From an uncultured Collinsella sp. (GTDB lineage: Bacteria > Actinomycetota > Coriobacteriia > Coriobacteriales > Coriobacteriaceae): a stretch of DNA of 64,000 nt. The DNA is taken from positions 29,428 to 93,427 of the forward strand of contig CABQJK010000004.1 of the NCBI GenBank assembly GCA_902464495.1, read 5' to 3'. Below, in pieces: positions 44,888-53,501 of the stretch. Each line of letters starts with the position of its first letter. Within the stretch, counting starts at the first letter, position 1. A model generated the notes under the pieces. It saw nothing but the letters and a program-made list of their open reading frames with translations. It did not search any database and was not told the DNA's origin. The translations under genes were made by a program, and so were the position numbers.

Positions 44888-47605
44888 TTACTTCTTCTTT
44901 TTGCTCGGCATCGAGACTTTGATGCCTTGGGCGGACTTGGTTACGCGGGAGCGCTTGACTCCGGTACTCTTCTTTTTCTTGGGCTGGGCCTGGGCCACGC
45001 CCTCGAGTGCGCGGGCCTCGGCCTCACGAACGGTGCGAGCTTCGCGGCGCTGCGCCATGTCGGCGGCGACGCGCTTGGCAAAACGCTCGGCCGTCGAACC
45101 CGTCGAGCTCACCTTGCCGCCACCGCGACCCAAGCGGACGCGCACACCGCGGCCAAAACCAGTTGCGGCATGACGACGACGCGGCTTGAGCGAATCCATC
45201 ATCGTGGCGAGCTTAAAGAACACCGAGCAGGTGATGACCACGATGACAGCCAAGATAACCATCTGGCCCATCGACAGGTTGGCAATAGACAGCAGCTTCG
45301 GGAATCCGATAACGCCCGTCAGGATGCCGGCAACTACAAACACAAAGAGCGCCACACGTAAGGGCGTGAGGGGCTGCGAGATACGCCAGATCAGGCTGAC
45401 ACTCGCCGCGCACGACGTAAGTAGGCACATCGTAGACAGCGTGAGCTGGTTAAAGCCGAACACGCGCGCCACAAAGATATCGAGCGCCGCGGCCAAAATG
45501 ACCGCAAGCGACGCCGGCAGTGCCCGCTTGAGCACGTTCGTCAGGAACGACCCCTTCACGCGAGCATTGTTGGGCTCCAGGCCCAACACAAAGCCCGGCG
45601 CGCCAATGCAGAAGAAGTTGATGAGCGTCATCTGAATCGGCTCGAAAGGGTACGGCGGCAGTGCGATGCACAGCGCCGCCAGGCCCATCGAGAACAGCGT
45701 CTTAGTCAGGAACAGCGAAGCCGAACGCTGCAGGTTGTTGATGGAGCGACGGCCCTCGGCCACCACGGCGGGCATCGAGGCAAAGTCGTTGTCGACGAGC
45801 ACGATCTCGGCCACGTTACGCGCGGCATCGGAGCCGGCCGCCATGGCCACGGAGCAGTCGGCCTCCTTGAGCGCCAGCACGTCGTTGACGCCGTCGCCTG
45901 TCATGGCCACGGTGTGCTCGCGGCGCTTGAGCGCCTGCACGAGCTCGCGCTTCTGCTGCGGGGTCACACGACCAAAGACATGGTAGCGGTCCACTGCGGC
46001 ATCGAGCTTGGCCGGCGTATCGAGCGTCGTGGCGTCCACATAAGCGTCCGCCCCCGGCACGCCCACCACGCGCGCGATCGACGACACCGTACGCGGGTCG
46101 TCGCCACTGATCACGTTGAGAGTCACGCCCTGCTCGTTAAAGTAGCCGATGGTCTCGGCCGCCGAGGTACGGATCTCGTCGCGTATGGTCACAAAGCCCA
46201 CGGGCTCGGCCTCGCCCACCATATCGCCATCGGGCGTAAAGCCGTCAACGCGCGCCACCACGAGCACGCGGCAGGTATCGGCAAGCTCGGCGACACGGTT
46301 CTCGACCTGGGCAAACGCACGATCAGAGAGCACAAACTGCGCCGCACCCATCACATATGAGCCCTGTGCAAACGACGCGCCGCTCCACTTTTTGGAAGAC
46401 GAGAACGGAATGACCGACAGCGGCTCGGACACCTCGACCGGACGGTCGGCGTAATAGTTGAGCAGCGCCTGACAGGTCTCGTTGGCATCGGCCGAGGTCG
46501 CACGTGCGACGTTAGCCAGCGCAAAATCGAGCACCGTGGTATCGACGGGAACGGCGGCGTCGCCCTCCCCCGCACCCATACCCTCGACCGGCAGCGGATA
46601 GGTACCCTCGACCTCCATGCGGCCCGACGTGATGGTGCCCGTCTTGTCCAGGCACAGCACGTCGACGCGCGCGAGCGTCTCAATGCAGTAGAGCTGCTGC
46701 GCGAGTACCTTGCGGCGGGCCAGGCGCACCGTGGCGATGGCGAGCACCGACGAGGTCAGCAGCACCAGGCCTTGCGGGATCATGCCCAGCAGGGCGCCCA
46801 CCGTGGACAGCAGCGCCGACGAAGGCACATGACCAGCCAACAGCTCGGAGAAGCACCACGAAAGCGCGCTATTGCCTGGGGTTCCCGCGGCATCCCACAG
46901 CTCGCTCACGCTCGAGGCAAACAACGCCAAACCGAGCGGGATCATGATGATGCTCGCAAAGCGCACGATGGCGTTAAGCGCGTTCATGATCTCGGAATTG
47001 ACCTTTTTGACGTACTTCGCCTCGTTATTAATTTTGGCCACGTAGTTGTCGGCGCCGACATGGATCACGCGGGCGCGCAGCAGGCCCGAGTCGATAAAGC
47101 TGCCGCTCATGAGCTCGGAACCGGGCTGTTTCTTAATGAGGTCGCTCTCACCCGTCAGCAGGCTCTCGTTCACGAGCGCCTCACCCGAAACCACCACGGC
47201 GTCAGCGGGAATCTGGTCGCCGCGCCCCAGGCGGATGATATCGTCGAGCACGATCTGGTCCAGGTCGAGCTCCACCTCGGCGCCGTCGCGCACCGCAATG
47301 GCCTTCTTGGAGGTCAGCAGCGTGAGCTTGTCGACCATCTTCTTGGAACGCATGGACTGGATGACGCCAATAGCAGTATTGAGGAACACTACGAACAGGA
47401 ACGTCAGATTCTTAAACGAACCGGTCAAAATGACTAGGAACGCCAAAATCACGTTGATCAAATTGAACAGCGTGCAGAGGTTCTCGATGATGAGCTCTTT
47501 GACCGACTTGGTCTTGAGCTCCATGTTGCGGTTGATCTTACCGGCGGCGATGCGCTCCTCGACCTCGGCGGTCGAGAGTCCGCGCTCGATATCCGTTGCT
47601 GCCAT
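44888..47605 (-). CDS. P-type (HAD-IC family) cation-transporting ATPase with basic C-terminal tail
   Basis: Ion pump of the membrane. The 905-residue protein has the phosphorylation motif DKTGTIT, the actuator TGES, the hinge TGDGVND, and about ten membrane segments. After the last one (about 800), a cytoplasmic tail of about 100 residues is very rich in Arg and Lys and ends PSKKKK. The E1-E2 sequence looks like the YoaB/CtpE-like group, for which calcium transport has been proposed; the substrate here is uncertain. ATG at 47605 follows GGGA; other starts at 47617 and 47620 are possible. Downstream of tRNA-Arg, separated by its terminator. Confidence 0.9.
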   Translation of the reverse strand: MAATDIERGLSTAEVEERIAAGKINRNMELKTKSVKELIIENLCTLFNLINVILAFLVILTGSFKNLTFLFVVFLNTAIGVIQSMRSKKMVDKLTLLTSKKAIAVRDGAEVELDLDQIVLDDIIRLGRGDQIPADAVVVSGEALVNESLLTGESDLIKKQPGSELMSGSFIDSGLLRARVIHVGADNYVAKINNEAKYVKKVNSEIMNALNAIVRFASIIMIPLGLALFASSVSELWDAAGTPGNSALSWCFSELLAGHVPSSALLSTVGALLGMIPQGLVLLTSSVLAIATVRLARRKVLAQQLYCIETLARVDVLCLDKTGTITSGRMEVEGTYPLPVEGMGAGEGDAAVPVDTTVLDFALANVARATSADANETCQALLNYYADRPVEVSEPLSVIPFSSSKKWSGASFAQGSYVMGAAQFVLSDRAFAQVENRVAELADTCRVLVVARVDGFTPDGDMVGEAEPVGFVTIRDEIRTSAAETIGYFNEQGVTLNVISGDDPRTVSSIARVVGVPGADAYVDATTLDTPAKLDAAVDRYHVFGRVTPQQKRELVQALKRREHTVAMTGDGVNDVLALKEADCSVAMAAGSDAARNVAEIVLVDNDFASMPAVVAEGRRSINNLQRSASLFLTKTLFSMGLAALCIALPPYPFEPIQMTLINFFCIGAPGFVLGLEPNNARVKGSFLTNVLKRALPASLAVILAAALDIFVARVFGFNQLTLSTMCLLTSCAASVSLIWRISQPLTPLRVALFVFVVAGILTGVIGFPKLLSIANLSMGQMVILAVIVVITCSVFFKLATMMDSLKPRRRHAATGFGRGVRVRLGRGGGKVSSTGSTAERFAKRVAADMAQRREARTVREAEARALEGVAQAQPKKKKSTGVKRSRVTKSAQGIKVSMPSKKKK

Positions 47606-47635
47606 ACCACGTCCCATCACGTCGCGTCGGTATAA

Positions 47636-47670
47636 GAAAAACCGCCCGGACCATGCGAGGTTCGGACGGT
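47636..47670 (-). terminator. intrinsic terminator after tRNA-Arg(CCG)
   Basis: A 12-bp stem with one wobble and one mismatch (47641-47652 with 47659-47670) is followed on the minus strand by TTTTTC, 12 nt past the tRNA 3' end. Confidence 0.85.
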
Positions 47671-47681
47671 CTCACGTTCGA

Positions 47682-47758
47682 TGGTGCCCCATGTTGGATT
47701 CGAACCAACGGCCTTCTGCTCCGGAGGCAGACGCTCTAATCCCCTGAGCTAATAGGGC
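47682..47758 (-). tRNA. tRNA-Arg, anticodon CCG
   Basis: 77 nt with encoded CCA. The acceptor stem GCCCTAT pairs with ATGGGGC (one G-U), the D arm begins TAGCTCAG, the anticodon loop is CTCCGGA with CCG at 34-36, and the T arm is GTTGG-TTCGAAT-CCAAC. It reads CGG arginine codons. Confidence 0.97.
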
Positions 47759-47769
47759 CAACGTTTGGC

Positions 47770-47799
47770 ATTATACCCAAGTGCACCACGGGCTATCAA
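47770..47799 (-). promoter_or_regulatory. promoter for tRNA-Arg(CCG)
   Basis: On the minus strand TTGATA is followed after 18 bp by a perfect TATAAT (47794-47799 and 47770-47775), with the tRNA 5' end 11 nt past the -10. Confidence 0.85.
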
Positions 47800-47851
47800 A
47801 ATAAAAGAAAAAGCTTTGCAATTCCGAGGAAGACGCGGCTCAACGGCCCAC

Positions 47852-47881
47852 TTTAGAAGGCAAAAGCGAATCAGATAGTAT
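47852..47881 (+). promoter_or_regulatory. candidate promoter for the aro operon
   Basis: TTTAGA (47852-47857) and TAGTAT (47876-47881) are 18 bp apart, each matching consensus at four of six positions. The start point would be near 47888, just before a short ATG reading frame and a terminator hairpin. Confidence 0.45.
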
Positions 47882-47889
47882 AAACTCTC

Positions 47890-47952
47890 ATGCACCATAT
47901 ATACACGGCTCGCGATGCGGGCCGTTTTTACAAGGGTTATCCATCGAGGTGA
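47890..47952 (+). CDS. possible aro leader peptide, 20 residues
   Basis: A short frame, MHHIYTARDAGRFYKGYPSR, begins at the predicted transcript start and ends just before the aroF ribosome site. It has Tyr at positions 5, 14 and 17 and Phe at 13, with the Phe-Tyr pair placed at the terminator T run. It lacks a Shine-Dalgarno site, so translation would have to be leaderless. Whether it is translated cannot be told from sequence. Confidence 0.25.
   Translation: MHHIYTARDAGRFYKGYPSR
47905..47930 (+). terminator. terminator hairpin in the aro leader (possible attenuator)
   Basis: A 9-bp stem (47905-47913 with 47917-47925, one G-U, GAT loop) is followed by TTTTTA on the plus strand. No plus-strand gene ends here, and it lies 33 bp before aroF, so it would stop transcripts before the operon unless disrupted. 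Confidence 0.7.
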
Positions 47953-47962
47953 GAGGCACACC

Positions 47963-48985
47963 ATGATTGCAATTTTAAAGCAGAGCGCCAGCGACGAGGC
48001 CGTCAGCCATATCGTCAGCTGGATTGAGAAAAAGGGCCTGAAGACCGACGTCTCGCGCGGCGAGAACGAGACGATCATCGGCCTGGTGGGCGATACGACC
48101 AAGATCGACCCGTTCCTGCTCGAGTCCATGGACGTCGTCGAGCGCGTGCAGCGCGTCTCCGAGCCGTTCAAGCGCGCCAACCGCAAGTTCCACCCCGAGG
48201 ACTCCGTCATCGACTGCGGCCACGGCGTCAAGATCGGCGGCGATCAGTTCCAGGTCATCGCCGGCCCGTGCTCCGTCGAGGGCGAGAACCTCATCCGCAT
48301 CGCCCGCCGCGTGAAGGCCGCCGGTGCCACGATGCTGCGCGGCGGTGCCTACAAGCCCCGCACTTCCCCGTACGCCTACCAGGGCATGGGACCCGCCGGT
48401 CTGGACCTGCTGTGCGAGGCGTCTGCTGAGCTCGACATGCCGATCGTCACCGAGATCATGGACCCACGCGACGTGCAGGTCTTCCTGGACAAGAAGATCG
48501 ACGTCATGCAGATCGGCGCCCGCAACGCCCAGAACTTCCCCCTGCTCAAAGAGGTCGGCAAGACCAAGACTCCGATCTTGCTTAAGCGCGGCATGTCCGG
48601 CACGATCGATGAGCTGCTCATGGCCGCCGAGTACATCATGAGCGAGGGCAACGACAACGTCATCCTGTGCGAGCGCGGCATCCGCACCTTCGAGACCCGT
48701 ACTCGCAACACCTTCGACCTCAACGCCGTGCCGGTGCTGCACCACCTGTCGCACCTGCCCGTCGTCGCCGACCCCAGCCACGCCACCGGCTACACCCGCT
48801 ACGTTGAGCCCATGGCGCTCGCGGCGACCGCCTGCGGCGCCAACGGTCTGGAGATCGAAGTCCACGACGAGCCCAGCCGCGCATGGTCCGACGGCGCCCA
48901 GGCCCTCACCCCCGACCAGTTCGACGACACCATGCGCCGCATCCGCGCCATCCGCGAGGTCGTCTGCCAAGAGACCATGGAGTAG
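47963..48985 (+). CDS. aroF: 3-deoxy-7-phosphoheptulonate (DAHP) synthase, type I-beta with N-terminal regulatory domain
   Basis: First enzyme of the shikimate pathway (PEP + erythrose 4-phosphate). The 340-residue protein has a ferredoxin-like N-terminal domain (about 1-70), which binds Tyr or Phe for feedback control in Thermotoga-type enzymes, then the barrel with VIAGPCSVEG, LRGGAYKPRTSPYAYQG, KRGMSGTIDE and ADPSHATGYTRYV. ATG at 47963 is preceded by AGGTGAGAGG; the in-frame extension upstream is not homologous. First gene of the aro operon. Confidence 0.96.
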   Translation: MIAILKQSASDEAVSHIVSWIEKKGLKTDVSRGENETIIGLVGDTTKIDPFLLESMDVVERVQRVSEPFKRANRKFHPEDSVIDCGHGVKIGGDQFQVIAGPCSVEGENLIRIARRVKAAGATMLRGGAYKPRTSPYAYQGMGPAGLDLLCEASAELDMPIVTEIMDPRDVQVFLDKKIDVMQIGARNAQNFPLLKEVGKTKTPILLKRGMSGTIDELLMAAEYIMSEGNDNVILCERGIRTFETRTRNTFDLNAVPVLHHLSHLPVVADPSHATGYTRYVEPMALAATACGANGLEIEVHDEPSRAWSDGAQALTPDQFDDTMRRIRAIREVVCQETME

Positions 48986-48988
48986 GCC

Positions 48989-49903
48989 ATGGGTACGGTG
49001 AGAAACGCACGCGTTAACCAGGGTGGCCCCAAGTGCGCCGGCATCGTGGGCCTGGGCCTCATCGGCGGAAGCTTTGCCCGCGGCTATGCGCAGGCGGGCG
49101 TCCGCGTGCTGGCCTGGGACCCCAACGATGACGTCATGACGGCCGCCAGCATGGGCACCGTCGCCGGCGAGCTCAACGACGAGACGCTCGGCGAGTGCGA
49201 CATCATCGTGCTGGCCTGTTACCCCGAGGCCTGCATCGAGTGGCTCGAGGCGCACGCCCAGGCACTCGCCGACGCCACCGACACCGAGGCCATCATGGGC
49301 CCCGTGGTGATCGACACCGTGGGCGTCAAGGGCATCGTGTGCGAGCGCGCCTTTGAGCTTGCCCGCGAGCATGGCTTTTACTTTGTGGGCGCTCACCCCA
49401 TGGCGGGCACGCAGTACTCGGGCTATGCGCGCTCCCGCGCCGACCTGTTCCAGGGCGCCCCGCTCGTGCTCGTACCGCCCGCGGTGGACGATGCGCTCAA
49501 ACTGGAGCTTTTGGGCCAGGTGCGCGAGATGGTACGTCCCTTAGGCTTTGGCAAGTTCAGCGTAACGAGCGCCGCCGAGCACGACCGCGTCATCGCCTTT
49601 ACGAGCCAGCTCGCGCACGTCGTCTCCAACGCCTATGTTAAGAGCCCGACCGCTCAGGTCCACCACGGCTTTTCGGCCGGCAGCTACCGCGACCTCACCC
49701 GCGTGGCGCACCTCAATCCGCAGATGTGGTCCGAGCTCATGATCGACGACGCCGACGCGCTCGCCTTCGAGATCGACCATCTAATCGAATCGCTTGGCGC
49801 CTACAGCCGCGCCCTTAAGGACCGCGACCAGCGCTATCTGGAGAACCTCCTTGCCGAGGGCGACCGCATTAAGCGTGCACTCGACGACGAGGCCTCCCAC
49901 TAG
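48989..49903 (+). CDS. tyrA: prephenate dehydrogenase
   Basis: Makes 4-hydroxyphenylpyruvate for tyrosine. The 304-residue protein has the NAD-binding GIVGLGLIGGS near residue 20, the AHPMAGT motif with the catalytic-type His, and the C-terminal helical dimerisation domain. There is no ACT domain, so feedback by tyrosine would rest on aroF. ATG is 6 nt after GGAG in the end of aroF, with 3 bp between the genes. Confidence 0.95.
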   Translation: MGTVRNARVNQGGPKCAGIVGLGLIGGSFARGYAQAGVRVLAWDPNDDVMTAASMGTVAGELNDETLGECDIIVLACYPEACIEWLEAHAQALADATDTEAIMGPVVIDTVGVKGIVCERAFELAREHGFYFVGAHPMAGTQYSGYARSRADLFQGAPLVLVPPAVDDALKLELLGQVREMVRPLGFGKFSVTSAAEHDRVIAFTSQLAHVVSNAYVKSPTAQVHHGFSAGSYRDLTRVAHLNPQMWSELMIDDADALAFEIDHLIESLGAYSRALKDRDQRYLENLLAEGDRIKRALDDEASH

Positions 49904-49939
49904 ACCACCCATCACGCCAGGTCGAAAGGACCGAAGCTT

Positions 49940-51046
49940 ATGGCGATTACCATCGATATCGACACCGCACGCCCCTATCAGGTGCATGTGGGCACGTTTT
50001 TGCTGGAGCAGGCAGGCCCGCTCGTGCGCGCCACTGCCGGCGGCACCAAGGCCGTCATCGTTACGGACACCAACGTGGGCCCGCTCTACCAGATGCCCGT
50101 TAAGCAGAGCCTGGAGGCGTCAGGCTACGAGGTGAGCATCTGCACCTTCGAGGCCGGCGAGGCCCATAAGCGCGCCGAAACCTATGTTGCCATTTTGGAG
50201 TTTGTGGCCGAGCACGAGCTTTCGCGCTCCGACGTGATCGTGGCACTCGGCGGCGGTGTCGTGGGCGACGTGGCGGGCTTTGTGGCCGCCACCTACATGC
50301 GCGGCTGCAAGTTTGTGCAGATCCCGACGAGCCTGCTCGCCATGGTGGATTCGTCGGTGGGAGGCAAGACCGCCATCGACCTGGCTGCCGGCAAGAACTT
50401 GGCCGGCGCCTTTTGGCAGCCGAGCGTTGTTATCGCCGACGTGGGGTGCCTGGCCACCCTCACGCCCGAGCAGTTCGCCGACGGCTGCGGCGAGGTCGTC
50501 AAGCACGCCGTGATCGCCGACCCGGAGCTTTTCGCCGAGCTGGAGAAGACCCCGCTCACGCTGGAGCTGCTCAACCGCGATGTGGCCCGCGTAGCGCTCA
50601 TCATCGCCCGCAATATCGACATCAAGCGCGCCGTGGTCGTCGCCGACGAGCGCGAGACCAACCAGCGCATGCTCCTCAACTTTGGACATAGCGCCGGACA
50701 CGCCGTCGAGGCCTGCGAGCACTTTGAGCTCGGACACGGCAACTGCGTGTCGATCGGCATGGGCATCATCACGCGCGCCGCGGCCCTGCACGGCGTCTGC
50801 GATGCCGCACTGCCCGGTCGTATTGAGGAACTCTGCGCCCGCCATGGCCTCAAGACCCGCTGCGACCTAGATGCCGATGCCGTCTTTGCCGAGGCGCTCC
50901 ACGACAAGAAGCGCGCGGGCGACACCATCGACCTGGTGATTCCGCACGGCATTGGCCGCTGCAGCATCGACCGCACACCGCTTTCCGCTTTCCACGAACT
51001 CATTGCCGAGGGCCTCGGCCAGAAGGGAGACGCATCCGCATGCTAG
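49940..51046 (+). CDS. aroB: 3-dehydroquinate synthase
   Basis: Second shikimate step, converting DAHP to 3-dehydroquinate with NAD and zinc. The 368-residue protein has GGGVVGDVAGFVAATYMRG, PTSLLAMVDSSVGGKT and zinc-ligand segments including FGHSAGHAVE. ATG follows AAAGGACC. Its end overlaps aroA by 7 nt. Confidence 0.97.
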   Translation: MAITIDIDTARPYQVHVGTFLLEQAGPLVRATAGGTKAVIVTDTNVGPLYQMPVKQSLEASGYEVSICTFEAGEAHKRAETYVAILEFVAEHELSRSDVIVALGGGVVGDVAGFVAATYMRGCKFVQIPTSLLAMVDSSVGGKTAIDLAAGKNLAGAFWQPSVVIADVGCLATLTPEQFADGCGEVVKHAVIADPELFAELEKTPLTLELLNRDVARVALIIARNIDIKRAVVVADERETNQRMLLNFGHSAGHAVEACEHFELGHGNCVSIGMGIITRAAALHGVCDAALPGRIEELCARHGLKTRCDLDADAVFAEALHDKKRAGDTIDLVIPHGIGRCSIDRTPLSAFHELIAEGLGQKGDASAC

Positions 51047-52359
51047 CCCGCATCACCCCGTCCCCGCTCAAGGGCACCGTTCCCGCCATCGCGTCCAAGT
51101 CGATGGCGCATCGCCTGATCATCTGCGCTGCGCTCGCCAACGGCGAGACACACGTCACCTGCAATACCACCTGCGCTGACATCGAGGCTACGGTGCGCTG
51201 CCTTACGGCACTCGGCGCCCGCATCGAGACCGTCGAGGACGGCTTCCAGGTCCACCCCACCATGAAGAGTGTTGAGTTTGGCCTGCTCAAGGCCCTTGCC
51301 GGCGGCACGCTTGACTGCGGTGAAAGCGGCTCCACGCTCCGCTTTATGCTGCCTGTCGCCTGCGCGCTGGGTGCAGAAGCAACTTTTGTGGGTCAGGGGC
51401 GCTTGGGCGCCCGCCCGCTCTCCCCGCTCTCGGACGAGATCATCGCCGCCGGCTGCGACCTACAGGGTCTGGGCGGTTTTCCGCTCAAGACGAGCGGACG
51501 CATGCGCCCGGGCACCTTTGTGCTTCCGGGCAACGTGAGCTCGCAGTATATCTCCGGCCTGCTGCTGGCAGCCCCGCTGCTGGCCCAGCCCTCCTGCGTG
51601 CAGGTAACCGGCCTCATTGAGAGCCGTCCCTACATCAACCTGACGATCCAGGCCATGAAGGCCTTTGGCGTCGAGGTCAACGTCGAGCGTATTCCGGCCA
51701 AAGACGGCCAGCCCGAGGTCACGAACTTCCGCGTGAGCAGCGGCTCGTACCGCACGCCCGGCAGCGTTGCTGTCGAGGGCGACTGGTCCAACGCCGCCTT
51801 TTGGCTGTGCGCCGGCGCTATCGGCGCCGACCCCATCACCGTGGAGGGCGTATCCCTGAGCTCCGCGCAGGGCGACCGAAACGTGCTCGCCGCGCTTTCG
51901 CGCTTTGGCGCCCGCATCGTGCGCTCCACCAACGCCGCCACCGTGCAGTCCGACAAGCTCGCCGGCTTTGAGATGAGCGCCCACGACATTCCCGACCTGG
52001 TGCCCGTCATCTCGGCCGTGGCCTCGCTGGCACAGGGCCGCACCTTTATCCGCGATTGCGCCCGTCTGCGTATCAAGGAATCCGACCGCCTGGTCACCAC
52101 CACCCGCGAGCTCACCGCGCTGGGCGCGCAGGTGCGCATTGCCGGTGACGACCTCATCATCAAGGGTGTCGATGCCTTCACCGGCGGCGAGGTCGATTCG
52201 CACAACGACCATCGCATCGCCATGATGGCCGCTATCGCCGCGAGCCGCGCCACCGGCGAGGTCGTGATCCACGGCGCCGAGGCCGTCAACAAGTCCTATC
52301 CCGATTTCTTCGACCACTACCGCCTGCTGGGCGGCAAGGTCACACTCGAGGAGGAATAG
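51040..52359 (+). CDS. aroA: 3-phosphoshikimate 1-carboxyvinyltransferase (EPSP synthase)
   Basis: Sixth shikimate step, adding enolpyruvate from PEP to shikimate 3-phosphate; target of glyphosate. The 439-residue protein has SKSMAHRLIICAALA, ESGSTLRFMLPV, RLRIKESDRL and the DHRIAMMAAIA block. ATG overlaps the aroB stop behind AAGGGAGA. Whether it is a glyphosate-tolerant class was not determined. Confidence 0.97.
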   Translation: MLARITPSPLKGTVPAIASKSMAHRLIICAALANGETHVTCNTTCADIEATVRCLTALGARIETVEDGFQVHPTMKSVEFGLLKALAGGTLDCGESGSTLRFMLPVACALGAEATFVGQGRLGARPLSPLSDEIIAAGCDLQGLGGFPLKTSGRMRPGTFVLPGNVSSQYISGLLLAAPLLAQPSCVQVTGLIESRPYINLTIQAMKAFGVEVNVERIPAKDGQPEVTNFRVSSGSYRTPGSVAVEGDWSNAAFWLCAGAIGADPITVEGVSLSSAQGDRNVLAALSRFGARIVRSTNAATVQSDKLAGFEMSAHDIPDLVPVISAVASLAQGRTFIRDCARLRIKESDRLVTTTRELTALGAQVRIAGDDLIIKGVDAFTGGEVDSHNDHRIAMMAAIAASRATGEVVIHGAEAVNKSYPDFFDHYRLLGGKVTLEEE

Positions 52360-52360
52360 C

Positions 52361-53458
52361 ATGTCCTCGACCTTTGGCAACGTCTTGCACGTAAGCATCT
52401 TCGGCCAGTCGCACTCCCCCGCCATCGGCTGCTCGCTCGATGGCATTCCGGCGGGCATCGTTGTTGACCAGGAGCAGCTGCAGGCCTTCCTCGACCGTCG
52501 TGCCCCCGGTCGCGACGAGACCGCGACCAAACGCCGCGAGGCCGACGCCGCCCACATCATCGCCGGTGTGGTCGATGGACATAGCACCGGCGCGCCCATC
52601 GCCGCGATTATCGAGAACACCAACACGCGCTCCAAGGATTACTCCGAGCTGCGCCGCAAGCCCCGCCCCGGACATGCGGACTTCCCTGCGCGCGTGAAGT
52701 ATCACAACATGCACGATGTCGCCGGTGGCGGGCATTTCTCCGGCCGCCTAACGGCACCCCTGTGCATCGCCGGCGGCATTGCGCTGCAGGCACTCGAGGC
52801 CCGCGGCATTAAAGTGATGGCGCATGTGGCGCAGATCGGCGGCATCTCCGACCTGCCGATGGACGATATGGTCTATCGCGAGGCCGACCGCAAGGCGATC
52901 CTTACGAACGATCTGCCGTGCATTGACGCCGCCGCAGCCGGCCGCATGCGCGAGGAAATCCTAGCCGCGCGCGACGAACTCGACAGCATCGGCGGCATCG
53001 TGGAGTGCGGCATTTACGGGCTTCCCGCGGGCATCGGCGACCCCATGTTCGACGGCATCGAGAACCGCATCGCGCAGATCGCGTTTGGCATTCCCGCCGT
53101 AAAGGGCGTGGAGTTTGGCATGGGCTTTGCCGTGGCCGCCATGCGCGGCAGCGAGAACAACGACCCGTATCGCATCGACGCCGAGACCGGCAAGATCGAG
53201 GTCGAGACCAATAATGCCGGCGGCATCCTGGGCGGCATTTCAACCGGCGCGCCCGTCATGTGGCGCATGGCCGTAAAGCCCACGCCCTCCATCGGCCGCG
53301 AGCAGCAGACGGTGGACATGGACGCTATGGAAAATGCCGAGCTCTCGGTCCACGGCCGCCACGATCCCTGCATCGTCCCCCGAGCTGTCCCCGTAGCCGA
53401 GGCAGCCGCCGCCCTTGCCATCTGGGACGCCCTCCTCGAAGACGCCGCCCAGCGCTAA
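52361..53458 (+). CDS. aroC: chorismate synthase
   Basis: Last shikimate step, an FMN-dependent elimination giving chorismate. The 365-residue protein has SIFGQSHSPAIGC, RPGHADFPARVKYH, GGGHFSGRLTAPL and the terminal HGRHDPCIVPRAVPVAEAA signature. ATG is one base past the aroA stop with GAGGA upstream. Confidence 0.97.
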   Translation: MSSTFGNVLHVSIFGQSHSPAIGCSLDGIPAGIVVDQEQLQAFLDRRAPGRDETATKRREADAAHIIAGVVDGHSTGAPIAAIIENTNTRSKDYSELRRKPRPGHADFPARVKYHNMHDVAGGGHFSGRLTAPLCIAGGIALQALEARGIKVMAHVAQIGGISDLPMDDMVYREADRKAILTNDLPCIDAAAAGRMREEILAARDELDSIGGIVECGIYGLPAGIGDPMFDGIENRIAQIAFGIPAVKGVEFGMGFAVAAMRGSENNDPYRIDAETGKIEVETNNAGGILGGISTGAPVMWRMAVKPTPSIGREQQTVDMDAMENAELSVHGRHDPCIVPRAVPVAEAAAALAIWDALLEDAAQR

Positions 53459-53501
53459 CTACCCACCCCTCAACATCCCCCGACACGTGAAAGGGGTCTC
53501 C

